A DNA stretch of 5,702 nt from Candidatus Zixiibacteriota bacterium (GCA_030670005.1 DAOVCL010000130.1:1-5702); one strand, 5' to 3'. Shown: positions 1-5,386, counted from the stretch's first letter. Notes: generated from the sequence alone by a model not told the origin. Made by a program: numbers and translations.

Positions 1-1
1 A

Positions 2-529
2 AGCGTCCTCCCTCTAAAGGCCATTAAAGATGCTCTTAACTCCCTTCTCCCCCGAGACATCGCCATCAAGGGCGTAAGAGAGGTCCCACTCAGATTTAAT
101 GCCCGCTTTGATGCTCAGCGCCGCAGATACAGATACCGATACTATATGGGCAGAACAGCGCTGAAGCGGAACTTCGTCTGGGAGGTCCCCTATAATTTCG
201 ATGTCACCCGAATGAATTCTGCAGCCAATATCCTCCTTGGCGAGAAGGACTTCTCCCCCTTTTGCCACCAGGAGAAGGAGGAGAGGAGTAAGATTTGTCA
301 AATCTTCGTAGCTCAGGTGAGAAAGAGAGGAAGGGAAATTATCTTCATTATTGAGGCCAACAGGTTCCTGCACAATATGGTGAGGATTATGGTCGGAACC
401 CTTTTGGATGTGGGAAGGGGCAAGATCAGCGTCAAGGATTTCCAGGAGATCTTAGAGAGCAAGGATAGAAGAAACGCCGGTCCCACCGCCCCAGCCAAGG
501 GACTTTGTCTCATGGGGGTATGGTATTGA
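2..529 (+). CDS. truA: tRNA pseudouridine synthase A, 5'-truncated
   Basis: The frame is open from base 2 to a TGA at 527-529, giving 175 C-terminal residues; the family is usually about 245-270 residues, so roughly 70-90 N-terminal residues lie outside the window. TruA converts uridines 38-40 of the tRNA anticodon arm to pseudouridine in the cytoplasm. Visible family blocks, counting from the first complete codon: LNSLLPRDI (12-20), the ARFDAQRRRYRYRYY segment (34-48) with the conserved RYRY, DFSPFC (83-88), NRFLHNMVRIMVGTLLDVG (120-138) and the C-terminal GPTAPAKGLCL signature (160-170). The catalytic aspartate of the RTDxGVHA motif is upstream and cannot be checked. The ATG at 146 is internal and not a start. 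No frameshift is seen. A half-palindrome (CCCTGACGG) begins 13 bases after the stop, so repeat DNA abuts the gene directly. Identification is by recalled family motifs and is firm. Confidence 0.95.
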   Translation, partial: SVLPLKAIKDALNSLLPRDIAIKGVREVPLRFNARFDAQRRRYRYRYYMGRTALKRNFVWEVPYNFDVTRMNSAANILLGEKDFSPFCHQEKEERSKICQIFVAQVRKRGREIIFIIEANRFLHNMVRIMVGTLLDVGRGKISVKDFQEILESKDRRNAGPTAPAKGLCLMGVWY

Positions 530-541
530 CAAGGGGTTAAA

Positions 542-593
542 CCCTGACGGTACAGCGAGTAACCTCCCGCAAGTTTCAAACCTGCGGGAGGTT
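542..593 (+). repeat. composite direct repeat, copy A
   Basis: This 52-base module starts with CCCTGACGG, has a short linker, and ends in a large hairpin: left arm 561-575, loop TCA 576-578, right arm AACCTGCGGGAGGTT 579-593. One position (572, A instead of G) spoils an otherwise perfect 15-bp stem. It matches 2162-2213 at 46 of 52 positions, without gaps and in the same orientation. The left partner arm (CCGTCAGGG) present in copy B is missing here. It could stop or protect the truA transcript, but no U-run follows the stem, so it is not a canonical intrinsic terminator. Confidence 0.85.
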
Positions 594-610
594 TGAAAGG
601 TAGAGAGATA

Positions 611-632
611 CGTCAGGGTGGGAGCCCTGACG
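611..632. repeat. CGTCAGGG palindrome, copy 1
   Basis: Arms CGTCAGGG (611-618) and CCCTGACG (625-632) are perfect, with loop TGGGAG. The following bases GGCACAG are shared with the related palindrome at 2147-2170 and, with one change, with bases 549-555. This is the same repeat family as the front part of the 52-base composites, here without the large hairpin behind it. Confidence 0.8.
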
Positions 633-645
633 GCACAGATTCCTC

Positions 646-667
646 GGACAGGTCTAAAGACCTGTCC
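646..667. repeat. GGACAGGTCT palindrome
   Basis: Arms GGACAGGTCT (646-655) and AGACCTGTCC (658-667) are perfect over 10 bases, with only AA between them. The flank CCTAC extends to 671 and is the reverse complement of the GTAGG flank of the palindrome at 711-732, so the two form a larger inverted pair. Confidence 0.8.
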
Positions 668-691
668 CTACAATCGCTTCGATAAATCAAA

Positions 692-732
692 GTCCCTACT
701 ATACCCGTAGGGACAGACCTTCAGGTCTGTCC
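692..732. repeat. two overlapping palindromes, GTCCCTAC and GGACAGACCT
   Basis: The first pairs GTCCCTAC (692-699) with GTAGGGAC (707-714) across a 7-base loop. The second pairs GGACAGACCT (711-720) with AGGTCTGTCC (723-732) across TC. They share bases 711-714, so as RNA only one can form fully at a time. GTCCCTAC is also a direct repeat of bases 664-671. Confidence 0.75.
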
Positions 733-752
733 AATAGATAGTGCTATCAGGG

Positions 753-768
753 CTCTGTCTTGACAGAG
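753..768. repeat. CTCTGTC palindrome containing a TTGACA hexamer
   Basis: Arms CTCTGTC (753-759) and GACAGAG (762-768) are perfect with a TT centre. TTGACA at 760-765 matches the sigma-70 -35 consensus and lies in the right half. TTTAAT at 780-785 would be the best -10, but the spacer is only 14 bases, shorter than normal, so promoter function is doubtful. A palindrome over a -35 could be an operator, or this may simply be another member of the local repeat set. Confidence 0.4.
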
Positions 769-789
769 AGCTGTAAACCTTTAATCTCT

Positions 790-799
790 AAGGAGGTGG
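790..799 (+). promoter_or_regulatory. strong Shine-Dalgarno site of the broken secreted-protein gene
   Basis: AAGGAGGTGG is a near-perfect complement of the 16S rRNA 3' end. It lies 5 bases before an ATG (805) that is followed directly by TGA, and 7 bases before a GTG (807) in another frame. This shows the gene once started here and not at the ATG at 1018, which has GGGGAGG touching it with no spacing. Confidence 0.75.
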
Positions 800-1640
800 A
801 GAAAATGTGAAGAATAAGTTCTCTGTTTTTACTCCTGCTCTCTCTGGGAGTAGTGGATCTCTGTTTTGCCCGGTGGGAGCCTTTTGACCCAGAGGGGAGT
901 AGGTGGGACGTTGATGTAGAGAGCAGTCAGTTTTGGCCAGTGGATAGGGATTTTCTTCATTGAAGAGTTGAGAGGGCCGGAGGTCGTCAAATACCCATTT
1001 CCCTGCCAGAGGGGAGGATGCTAAGGCCAGAGCAGGTGAGTCTAATTACAGGCATTATCAAAGACGATTTTCTGGTCAACGACGACACAACGGGTGGATG
1101 TTCGCAGTCTTGTCCTGTTGTTGCTATGGATGCATCTGGCAATTTCGTCATCTCTTGGCATCATTATCGCAATGATTTTGACAATCTGGACATCTATGCC
1201 CAGCGGTATGGCAGTTTCGGTGATACACTGGGGAGAAACTTCCGGGTGAACGATGATGAGGGAACAAGTTGGCAAGCTGACCCCTCGGTAGCGATGGATG
1301 GGAATGGAGGTTTCGTCATCTGTTGGCAAGATGAGCGTAATGGCGATTGGGATATTTATGCCCAGAGATATTACGCTGATGGGACCCCGTGGGGGAGAAA
1401 CTATGTAGTCAATCAAAGGCCGGATGTTCTCAATCCAAACCAATTGGAACCATCAGTAGCAGCAAACAGTGGCCAGATCAGCTTTGCCTGGATGGATCTG
1501 CGCAGATCTAAGGGGTGGGACATCTACGCCAAAGTTGTGAGTTGGGATTGGGATAAGGTGGAGGAACCAGGGGATGAGGGCGTTCTGCCCAAGGATTTTA
1601 CTTTGCTCCAGAACTACCCCAATCCGTTTAATTCAGTTAC

Positions 1641-1668
1641 AGCTATCAGCTATCAGTTGTCAGCGGTC
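1641..1668 (+). repeat. heptamer tandem repeat inside the sorting domain
   Basis: Four 7-base units run in tandem: AGCTATC, AGCTATC, AGTTGTC, AGCGGTC. They encode part of AISYQLSAVRPH, at the point where, from recalled relatives, the sorting domain often has a loop of variable length between the ISYQL strand and the SLKVYN strand. Seven is not a multiple of three, so gain or loss of one unit would shift the frame. The octamer GCTATCAG also occurs at 743-750 in the intergenic stretch. Confidence 0.65.
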
Positions 1669-1830
1669 AGGCCGCACCTCACTTCCCTTAAAGTCTACAA
1701 CATCCTGGGACAGGAGGTGAGGACATTGGTGGACGAGGTTCAGCCTGCTGGTAATTTTCGGATTCTGTGGGATGGGAGGGATGGCGCGGGTAAAGATGTC
1801 TCCAGCGGGGTATACTTCTATAGTTTAAAG

Positions 1831-1851
1831 GTGATAGGTGATAGGTTAAAG
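1831..1851 (+). repeat. second heptamer tandem repeat, inverted relative of the first
   Basis: GTGATAG, GTGATAG and GTTAAAG run in tandem and encode most of VIGDRLK, an apparent extra stretch between SGVYFYSLK and the terminal TRRMVLIR. The unit's reverse complement, CTATCAC, differs by one base from the CTATCAG phase of the array at 1641-1668, so the two arrays are imperfect inverted relatives within one domain. Confidence 0.6.
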
Positions 1852-1929
1852 GTGGAGAAGACCAGAAGGATGGTGCTGATCAGATAAAACCAGATAGAGA
1901 TGAGAGACCGCCCCACCCCACATATGAGG

Positions 1930-1973
1930 TGGCAGAACCCTGTTCTGCCAAGGTCAGATCAGGGGATCTGACC
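1930..1973. repeat. two adjacent perfect palindromes, TGGCAGAAC and GGTCAGATC
   Basis: TGGCAGAAC (1930-1938) pairs with GTTCTGCCA (1942-1950) over loop CCT. GGTCAGATC (1952-1960) pairs with GATCTGACC (1965-1973) over loop AGGG. Only one base separates them. The second has a diverged relative at 2228-2248 that keeps the same right flank (CGCTCAG here, CGCTTAG there). Confidence 0.8.
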
Positions 1974-1988
1974 GCTCAGTTGGATTCC

Positions 1989-2005
1989 TCTCCCTTGAAG
2001 GGAGA
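1989..2005. repeat. short TCTCCC/GGGAGA inverted repeat
   Basis: TCTCCC (1989-1994) and GGGAGA (2000-2005) pair over TTGAA. A related low-complexity hairpin lies at 2092-2108. Taken alone this could be chance in purine/pyrimidine-rich DNA. Confidence 0.4.
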
Positions 2006-2018
2006 CGTTAGGGCCTGT

Positions 2019-2061
2019 CCTGAGCCTTCGGCCAGAGCTCAGGCCGAGGGCTTGCCGAAGG
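2019..2061. repeat. compound palindrome with alternative pairings
   Basis: CCTGAGC (2019-2025) pairs with GCTCAGG (2037-2043). CCTTCGGC (2025-2032) pairs perfectly with GCCGAAGG (2054-2061) and, allowing one G-T pair, with GCCGAGGG (2043-2050). The arms interleave, so as RNA it would have to choose between folds. It is translated in the spurious frame at 1929-2141, which explains that frame's odd composition. Confidence 0.65.
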
Positions 2062-2091
2062 ATGAGGGTGAATCCCCCCTCCCTCTGACTC

Positions 2092-2108
2092 CCTCCCGCC
2101 AGGGGAGG
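2092..2108. repeat. short CCTCCC/GGGAGG inverted repeat
   Basis: CCTCCC (2092-2097) and GGGAGG (2103-2108) pair over GCCAG. It is similar in kind to 1989-2005 and sits in C-rich then G-rich DNA, so its significance is uncertain. Confidence 0.4.
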
Positions 2109-2146
2109 AAGAACCATAAGGAATTTCAGGATTTACCATGAGAAAT

Positions 2147-2170
2147 CCGTCAGGGCAGGAACCCTGACGG
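2147..2170. repeat. CCGTCAGGG palindrome, copy 2
   Basis: CCGTCAGGG (2147-2155) and CCCTGACGG (2162-2170) are perfect 9-base arms around CAGGAA. Its right arm is also the first 9 bases of composite repeat copy B (2162-2213). Compare 611-632, which has the same arms and a different loop. Confidence 0.8.
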
Positions 2171-2213
2171 CACAGGGATTAACCTCCCGCAGGTTTGGAA
2201 CCTGCGGGAGGTT
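2162..2213 (+). repeat. composite direct repeat, copy B
   Basis: This copy is 52 bases and 46/52 identical to 542-593. It ends in a perfect 15-base stem: AACCTCCCGCAGGTT (2181-2195), loop TGG, AACCTGCGGGAGGTT (2199-2213). Here the CCCTGACGG front is complete, being paired with CCGTCAGGG at 2147-2155. Copies A and B lie in direct orientation 1.62 kb apart on both sides of the pseudogene, a geometry that would allow deletion of the segment by homologous recombination, although the identical stretches are short. The stem lacks a following T-run. Confidence 0.85.
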
Positions 2214-2227
2214 CAAGGGGTATTACA

Positions 2228-2248
2228 GTCAGATCAAGGGGTTTGACC
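2228..2248. repeat. diverged relative of the GGTCAGATC palindrome
   Basis: GTCAGATC (2228-2235) and GGTTTGAC (2240-2247) pair along all eight positions only if two G-U pairs are allowed. The palindrome at 1952-1973 is the perfect form. Both are followed by CGCTYAG. The right arm contains TTGACC, proposed below as a weak -35. Confidence 0.6.
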
Positions 2249-2272
2249 GCTTAGCATAGAATTTTGGATAAC
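2243..2272 (+). promoter_or_regulatory. weak candidate promoter of the transaldolase-purine operon
   Basis: TTGACC (2243-2248) and GATAAC (2267-2272) are separated by 18 bases and lie shortly before the ribosome site of the first operon gene. The -35 matches sigma-70 at 5 of 6 positions and the -10 at 4 of 6. The -35 falls inside a repeat arm. This is the best pair I could find by eye, but it is not strong, and the organism's sigma factor preferences are unknown. Confidence 0.25.
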
Positions 2273-2293
2273 CACAACACCAAGGAGGGTTGA

Positions 2294-2950
2294 ATGAAGA
2301 TCTTCATTGACACGGCGAATATCAAGGAGATAAGGGAGGCGGCAAGCATGGGGGTTTTGGATGGGGTAACCACCAATCCCACCATCCTCTCCCGGGAGAA
2401 GGGGGATTACCGAGACATCCTGAAGGAGATCTGCTCTATCGTCAAGGGGCCGGTATCAGCAGAGGTGGTGAGCAACGATCCCCCTGATATGCTCCAGGAG
2501 GCAAAGGAGTTGGCCAAGATCGCCCCCAACATTACTATCAAAGTGCCCATAACCACAGAGGGGCTGAAGGCGGTAAAGCTGATCAGGTCAGAGGGGATAA
2601 TGACCAATGTCACCTTAGTCTTCTCCTCCCCCCAGGCTCTTCTGGCCGCCAAGGCCGGAACCAACTTCCTCTCCCCCTTCATCGGCAGAATAGATGATAC
2701 AAGCCATCGGGGGATGGATCTTGTAGGGGAGATAGTGACCATCTTCCGTAACTATGGGTTCTCCACCGAGGTGATTGTGGCCAGCATCCGCCATCCCCTG
2801 CATGTAGTAGAAGCGGCCTTAGCCGGCGCCCATATCGCCACCATCCCCTTTAAGGTGATAGAGAAACTGGTTAAACATCCCCTTACTGATGTGGGAATGG
2901 AGAAGTTCTTGGCCGATTGGGAGAAGGTTAAAAAGCAGAGCAGGCGTTAA
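2294..2950 (+). CDS. tal: transaldolase, short TalC/FSA-like family
   Basis: This 218-residue cytoplasmic enzyme has the usual length for the small transaldolase/fructose-6-phosphate aldolase family. Transaldolase moves a dihydroxyacetone unit between sugar phosphates in the non-oxidative pentose phosphate pathway. Visible landmarks are IDTAN with Asp6, TTNPT with Asn28, IKVPIT with the Schiff-base Lys83, TNVTLVFS with Asn105, and SPFIGRIDD (127-135). Compared with recalled E. coli FsaA, the residues matching its Gln59, Leu107 and Tyr131 are here Glu57, Asn105 and Phe129, as in true transaldolases, so I infer transaldolase activity rather than aldol cleavage of fructose-6-phosphate. The start is supported by the family N-terminus MKIFIDTA and by AAGGAGG at 2282-2288, 5 bases upstream. 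It is the first gene of an operon, and htrA begins one base after its TAA. It plausibly supports ribose-5-phosphate supply for the purine genes downstream. Confidence 0.93.
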   Translation: MKIFIDTANIKEIREAASMGVLDGVTTNPTILSREKGDYRDILKEICSIVKGPVSAEVVSNDPPDMLQEAKELAKIAPNITIKVPITTEGLKAVKLIRSEGIMTNVTLVFSSPQALLAAKAGTNFLSPFIGRIDDTSHRGMDLVGEIVTIFRNYGFSTEVIVASIRHPLHVVEAALAGAHIATIPFKVIEKLVKHPLTDVGMEKFLADWEKVKKQSRR

Positions 2951-2951
2951 G

Positions 2952-4079
2952 ATGAAGAAAAGGCTTCTTATCTCCCTTCCTCTCTTGGTGCTCGTCCTAT
3001 TTCTCCCCTATGGGCTGAGGGCAGGGCTTCTCCCCTATCAGGCGGATTCCTTACTCTATAGCTCAAGGAGAAACGCCATAGTGAGGGCCGCGCAGAAGGT
3101 AGGCCCGGCAGTGGTAAGCATATCCGTTACCCAAATCAGGATTTACCGCACCAGCCCTTTTTTCTTCAGCGATCCTTTTATTGACCGATTTTTCCCTGAA
3201 CTCCGCAGGGAGTATAGGCAGAGGATAAAATCTATGGGCTCAGGGTTTATCATCGATAAAGAAGGGCATATACTCACCAATGAACATGTGGTGGAGAATG
3301 CCACCCAGATAGTTGTCAGCCTACCGGATGGCCGACAATTCACCGGGGAGCTGAAGGGCTCGGATTCCGCTACAGACCTGGCTGTGCTGAAAATAGAGGC
3401 AAAGGACCTTCCCGTAACACACTTGGGAGACTCCGATGACATCATCATCGGGGAGTGGGCCATAGCCATCGGCAACCCCTTTGGCTTCCTCATCTCGGAC
3501 AGCAAGCCCACCGTGACGGTGGGGGTGATAAGTGCGGTGAACAGGGATTTTGAGCCCCGAGGTGGACATGTCTACCAGGGTATGATTCAGACTGATGCGG
3601 CCATAAACCCTGGCAATAGCGGTGGCCCCTTGGTAAATGCCGTGGGTGAGGTCATTGGGATAAACACCTTCATCTTCACCGAAAGCGGCGGTTCCTTAGG
3701 GATTGGCTTTGCCATCCCCATAAATACGGCCAAAAGGGTGATTAAAGAGCTGCTCCAATATGGCCGGGTGAGACAGATCTGGACGGGATTGAGGGTGCAG
3801 AGGGTGGATAGGCTCATTGCCCAAAGTTTGGGCCTACATCGGGCGGAGGGGGTGATCATCTCTCAAATTGACCAAGGCAGCCCAGGGGAGAAGGCTGGCC
3901 TGGAGGTAGGGGATGTGATCACCGAGGTGAATGACCACCCCATCAGGGGGGAGAAGGAGATCAGGGAGGTCTTCTATACTGCCCAGGCCGGAGATGAGTT
4001 TAAACTCAAAGTCTGGCGGAAGAGAAAGACCTTGGAGAAGCGGCTCAGGGTGGAGATACTCCCCAGGGAGAGAAGATGA
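2952..4079 (+). CDS. HtrA/Deg-family serine protease with one PDZ domain
   Basis: This is an exported protein-quality-control protease of 375 residues. The N-terminus MKKRLLISLPLLVLVLFLPY is a signal peptide or membrane anchor, placing the protease outside the cytoplasmic membrane. The trypsin-like domain (about 95-260) has His112 in TNEHVV, Asp142 in DLAVLKI and Ser223 in GNSGGPL, so the triad is complete. A single PDZ domain follows (about 275-370), with the ligand-loop region near WTGLRVQ and a GSPGEKAGLEVGDVI core (309-323). One PDZ matches the DegS/HtrA-like layout, not the two-PDZ DegP layout. I chose ATG 2952 because the frame's earlier ATG (2889) lies within the transaldolase gene and would put a charged stretch before the signal peptide. 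Its ribosome site is weak (AGCAGG near 2939-2944), suggesting coupling to upstream translation. The TGA overlaps the purB ATG (ATGA). No anti-sigma or sigma gene is nearby to suggest a DegS-type signalling role, so general periplasmic proteolysis is the safer reading. Confidence 0.93.
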   Translation: MKKRLLISLPLLVLVLFLPYGLRAGLLPYQADSLLYSSRRNAIVRAAQKVGPAVVSISVTQIRIYRTSPFFFSDPFIDRFFPELRREYRQRIKSMGSGFIIDKEGHILTNEHVVENATQIVVSLPDGRQFTGELKGSDSATDLAVLKIEAKDLPVTHLGDSDDIIIGEWAIAIGNPFGFLISDSKPTVTVGVISAVNRDFEPRGGHVYQGMIQTDAAINPGNSGGPLVNAVGEVIGINTFIFTESGGSLGIGFAIPINTAKRVIKELLQYGRVRQIWTGLRVQRVDRLIAQSLGLHRAEGVIISQIDQGSPGEKAGLEVGDVITEVNDHPIRGEKEIREVFYTAQAGDEFKLKVWRKRKTLEKRLRVEILPRERR

Positions 4080-5386
4080 TTGAGAGATATACCCTTCCCC
4101 AGATGGGGGAGGTTTGGAGCCAGGAGAACAAGTTCAGGAAATGGCTGGAAGTAGAGGTCACTGTCTGCGAGGTCCTGGCCCATCTGGGCTATATACCCAA
4201 GGAGGCGGCCAAGGAGATCAGAGAAAAGGCAAGATTTCAACCGGAGAGAATCGAGCTAATCGAATCCGAGGTTCACCATGACATAATCGCCTTTTTGACC
4301 AACCTCTCCCAAAACATCGGGGAGCAAGCCAGGTATGTCCACTTAGGGCTAACCTCCTCAGATGTCCTCGATACCTCCTTTGCCCTCCTCTTGCGGGAGG
4401 CTGGGAGAATTATAGTCGATGACTTGGAGAGGCTTTTGCTCATCCTGCGAAAGAGGGCTTTAGAGTTTAAGTCCACCCCAATGCTCGGTCGCACCCACGG
4501 AATCTGGGCCGAACCGATTACTTTCGGTCTGAAGCTGGCTGTCTGGCACCAGGAGACCTTGAGGAACCTGGCCAGAATGCGGAGGGCAATCGAAGGGGTC
4601 TCTGTGGGCAAACTCTCCGGTGCGGTGGGAACCTATGCCCACCTTGACCCTCAGGTAGAGGAAGAGGTCTGTGAAAGGCTGGGCCTCAAGCCGGCGGGGA
4701 TAACCACCCAGATAATCCAGCGCGACCGATATGCGGAGTATTTAACCACCCTGGCCATCATCTCCTCCTCCTTAGAGAAATTTGCTACCGAGGTCAGAAA
4801 CCTGCAGCGCACGGAGATCAGGGAAGTTGAAGAGCCATTTCTCGCCGAACAGAAGGGCTCATCCGCTATGCCCCATAAGAGAAACCCCATCCTCTGTGAG
4901 AGGATATGCGGCCTCTCCCGGGTGGTGAGGGCAAACTGCCTGGCAGCCTTAGAGAATATCCCCCTCTGGGGGGAGAGGGACATATCCCATTCCTCCACCG
5001 AGAGGGTCATCTTCCCCGATAGCACCATCCTGGTCGATTACATACTGAACAAGTCCTTCCACATTTTGGAGAATCTGGTCGTCCACCCCCAGAGGATGAT
5101 GGAGAACCTGAAGGGGACGAAAGGGCTTGTCTTCTCCCAGAAGCTGATGCTGGAACTGGTGAAAAAGGGGATGGGCAGGGATGAGGCTTACAGGGTTATT
5201 CAGGATCTGGCCAAGAAGGTATGGGAGGGAAAGGGGGAATTGAAAGTGTTCGCCTTAGAAGAGGGGACTGTAAGCAAAACCTTGGGAAAGGACCTTGTTG
5301 AGGGCTGTTTCCAGTTGGAGCCTTACTTAAAAAAAATAGATGAAATATTTCAAAGGGCGGGATTGGTTGAAGATGAAGATGTTTAA
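4076..5386 (+). CDS. purB: adenylosuccinate lyase
   Basis: PurB is a cytoplasmic tetramer of the fumarase/aspartase superfamily. It releases fumarate from SAICAR to give AICAR and from adenylosuccinate to give AMP. The 436 residues match the short bacterial type of about 430. Landmarks are RYTLPQMGEVWSQENKF near the start, EVHHDI with His67-His68-Asp69, YVHLGLTSSDV (88-97), GRTHGIWAEPITFG with the likely catalytic His141, and the superfamily signature GSSAMPHKRNP (261-271) with the tandem serines 262-263, one of which acts as base. The ISHSSTERV segment (303-311) is also typical. AGGGAG at 4065-4070 lies 5 bases before the ATG. The start overlaps the HtrA stop as ATGA, implying translational coupling, and the end overlaps purS. 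Nothing is missing or odd in the frame. Confidence 0.97.
   Translation: MIERYTLPQMGEVWSQENKFRKWLEVEVTVCEVLAHLGYIPKEAAKEIREKARFQPERIELIESEVHHDIIAFLTNLSQNIGEQARYVHLGLTSSDVLDTSFALLLREAGRIIVDDLERLLLILRKRALEFKSTPMLGRTHGIWAEPITFGLKLAVWHQETLRNLARMRRAIEGVSVGKLSGAVGTYAHLDPQVEEEVCERLGLKPAGITTQIIQRDRYAEYLTTLAIISSSLEKFATEVRNLQRTEIREVEEPFLAEQKGSSAMPHKRNPILCERICGLSRVVRANCLAALENIPLWGERDISHSSTERVIFPDSTILVDYILNKSFHILENLVVHPQRMMENLKGTKGLVFSQKLMLELVKKGMGRDEAYRVIQDLAKKVWEGKGELKVFALEEGTVSKTLGKDLVEGCFQLEPYLKKIDEIFQRAGLVEDEDV

Larger units (their letters stand above)
530..804. other. non-coding stretch packed with short palindromes
   Basis: There is no credible gene between the truA stop and the ribosome site at 790. 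Most of the stretch is short inverted repeats: 561-593, 611-632, 646-667, 692-714, 711-732 and 753-768. Several have nearly perfect arms of 7-15 bases with loops of 2-7 bases. Some have relatives after the pseudogene. CTGTCCCTAC (662-671) reappears inverted as GTAGGGACAG (707-716), so neighbouring palindromes also pair with each other. I see no tRNA, no rRNA and no transposase. Confidence 0.8.
805..1887 (+). pseudogene. secreted repeat protein with type IX-style sorting domain, frame broken
   Basis: The intact part (289 codons from 1018) holds three repeats of about 50-56 residues, near 17-72, 73-126 and 127-176. Each has a VN(DD) strand, a PS/PVVAMD-like core and a DIYAQRY or DIYAK end. They are followed by a sorting domain at 194-289 with FTLLQNYPNPFN, SLKVYNILGQEVRTLVDE, WDGRDGAG and SGVYFYSL. 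Such domains direct type IX secretion in FCB bacteria. The same frame upstream encodes a hydrophobic signal peptide core (RISSLFLLLLSLGVV, 811-855) ending CFA-RW, but TGA codons lie at 808 and 961. One alternative is that the original start was GTG 807: removing one T from the 826-830 run gives MKNKFSVLLLLSLGVV. Likewise, removing one T at 951-954 replaces the TGA with DFFIEELRGPEVVKY, though a third indel before 1022 is then needed. The restored length is about 360 residues. Real decay or sequencing errors could both explain it. Substrate and role are unknown. Confidence 0.75.
1888..2293. other. second palindrome-rich non-coding stretch
   Basis: No credible gene is present. An open frame from 1929 to 2141 consists almost entirely of palindromes and low-complexity CCCTCCC/GGGGAGG DNA, and its 70-residue translation has no recognisable fold or ribosome site. 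The stretch holds inverted repeats at 1930-1950, 1952-1973, 1989-2005, 2019-2061, 2092-2108, 2147-2170, 2181-2213 and 2228-2248, then the ribosome site of the transaldolase gene. Bases 1888-1929 show nothing notable. Confidence 0.75.

Noticed and set aside
561..593. Intrinsic transcription terminator after truA
   Set aside because: The stem is strong and GC-rich, but no T-run follows, and the same element occurs just before the transaldolase gene, so a repeat is the better description.
530..780. CRISPR array
   Set aside because: The repeats are different palindromes with irregular spacing; there is no constant repeat with uniform spacers and no cas gene.
805..963. UGA recoding (selenocysteine or a UGA-sense code) to explain the two in-frame TGA codons
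   Set aside because: truA, htrA and purS end with TGA at the expected family lengths, and the other genes contain no in-frame TGA. A UGA at codon 2 fits no selenoprotein logic, and no selenocysteine insertion hairpin was recognised.
1018..1887. The sorting-domain frame as an intact gene starting at ATG 1018
   Set aside because: The G-rich stretch touches the ATG with no spacing, no signal peptide follows, and a proper ribosome site and signal peptide lie upstream in the same frame.
1929..2141. A 70-codon open frame on the + strand
   Set aside because: Its sequence is composed of palindromes and low-complexity repeats, it has no ribosome site or recognisable motif, and it overlaps inverted repeats that occur elsewhere without a frame.
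542..2213. Insertion sequence or transposon bounded by the 52-base repeats
   Set aside because: The repeats are direct, not terminal inverted, and no transposase, integrase or target-site duplication is visible between or beside them.
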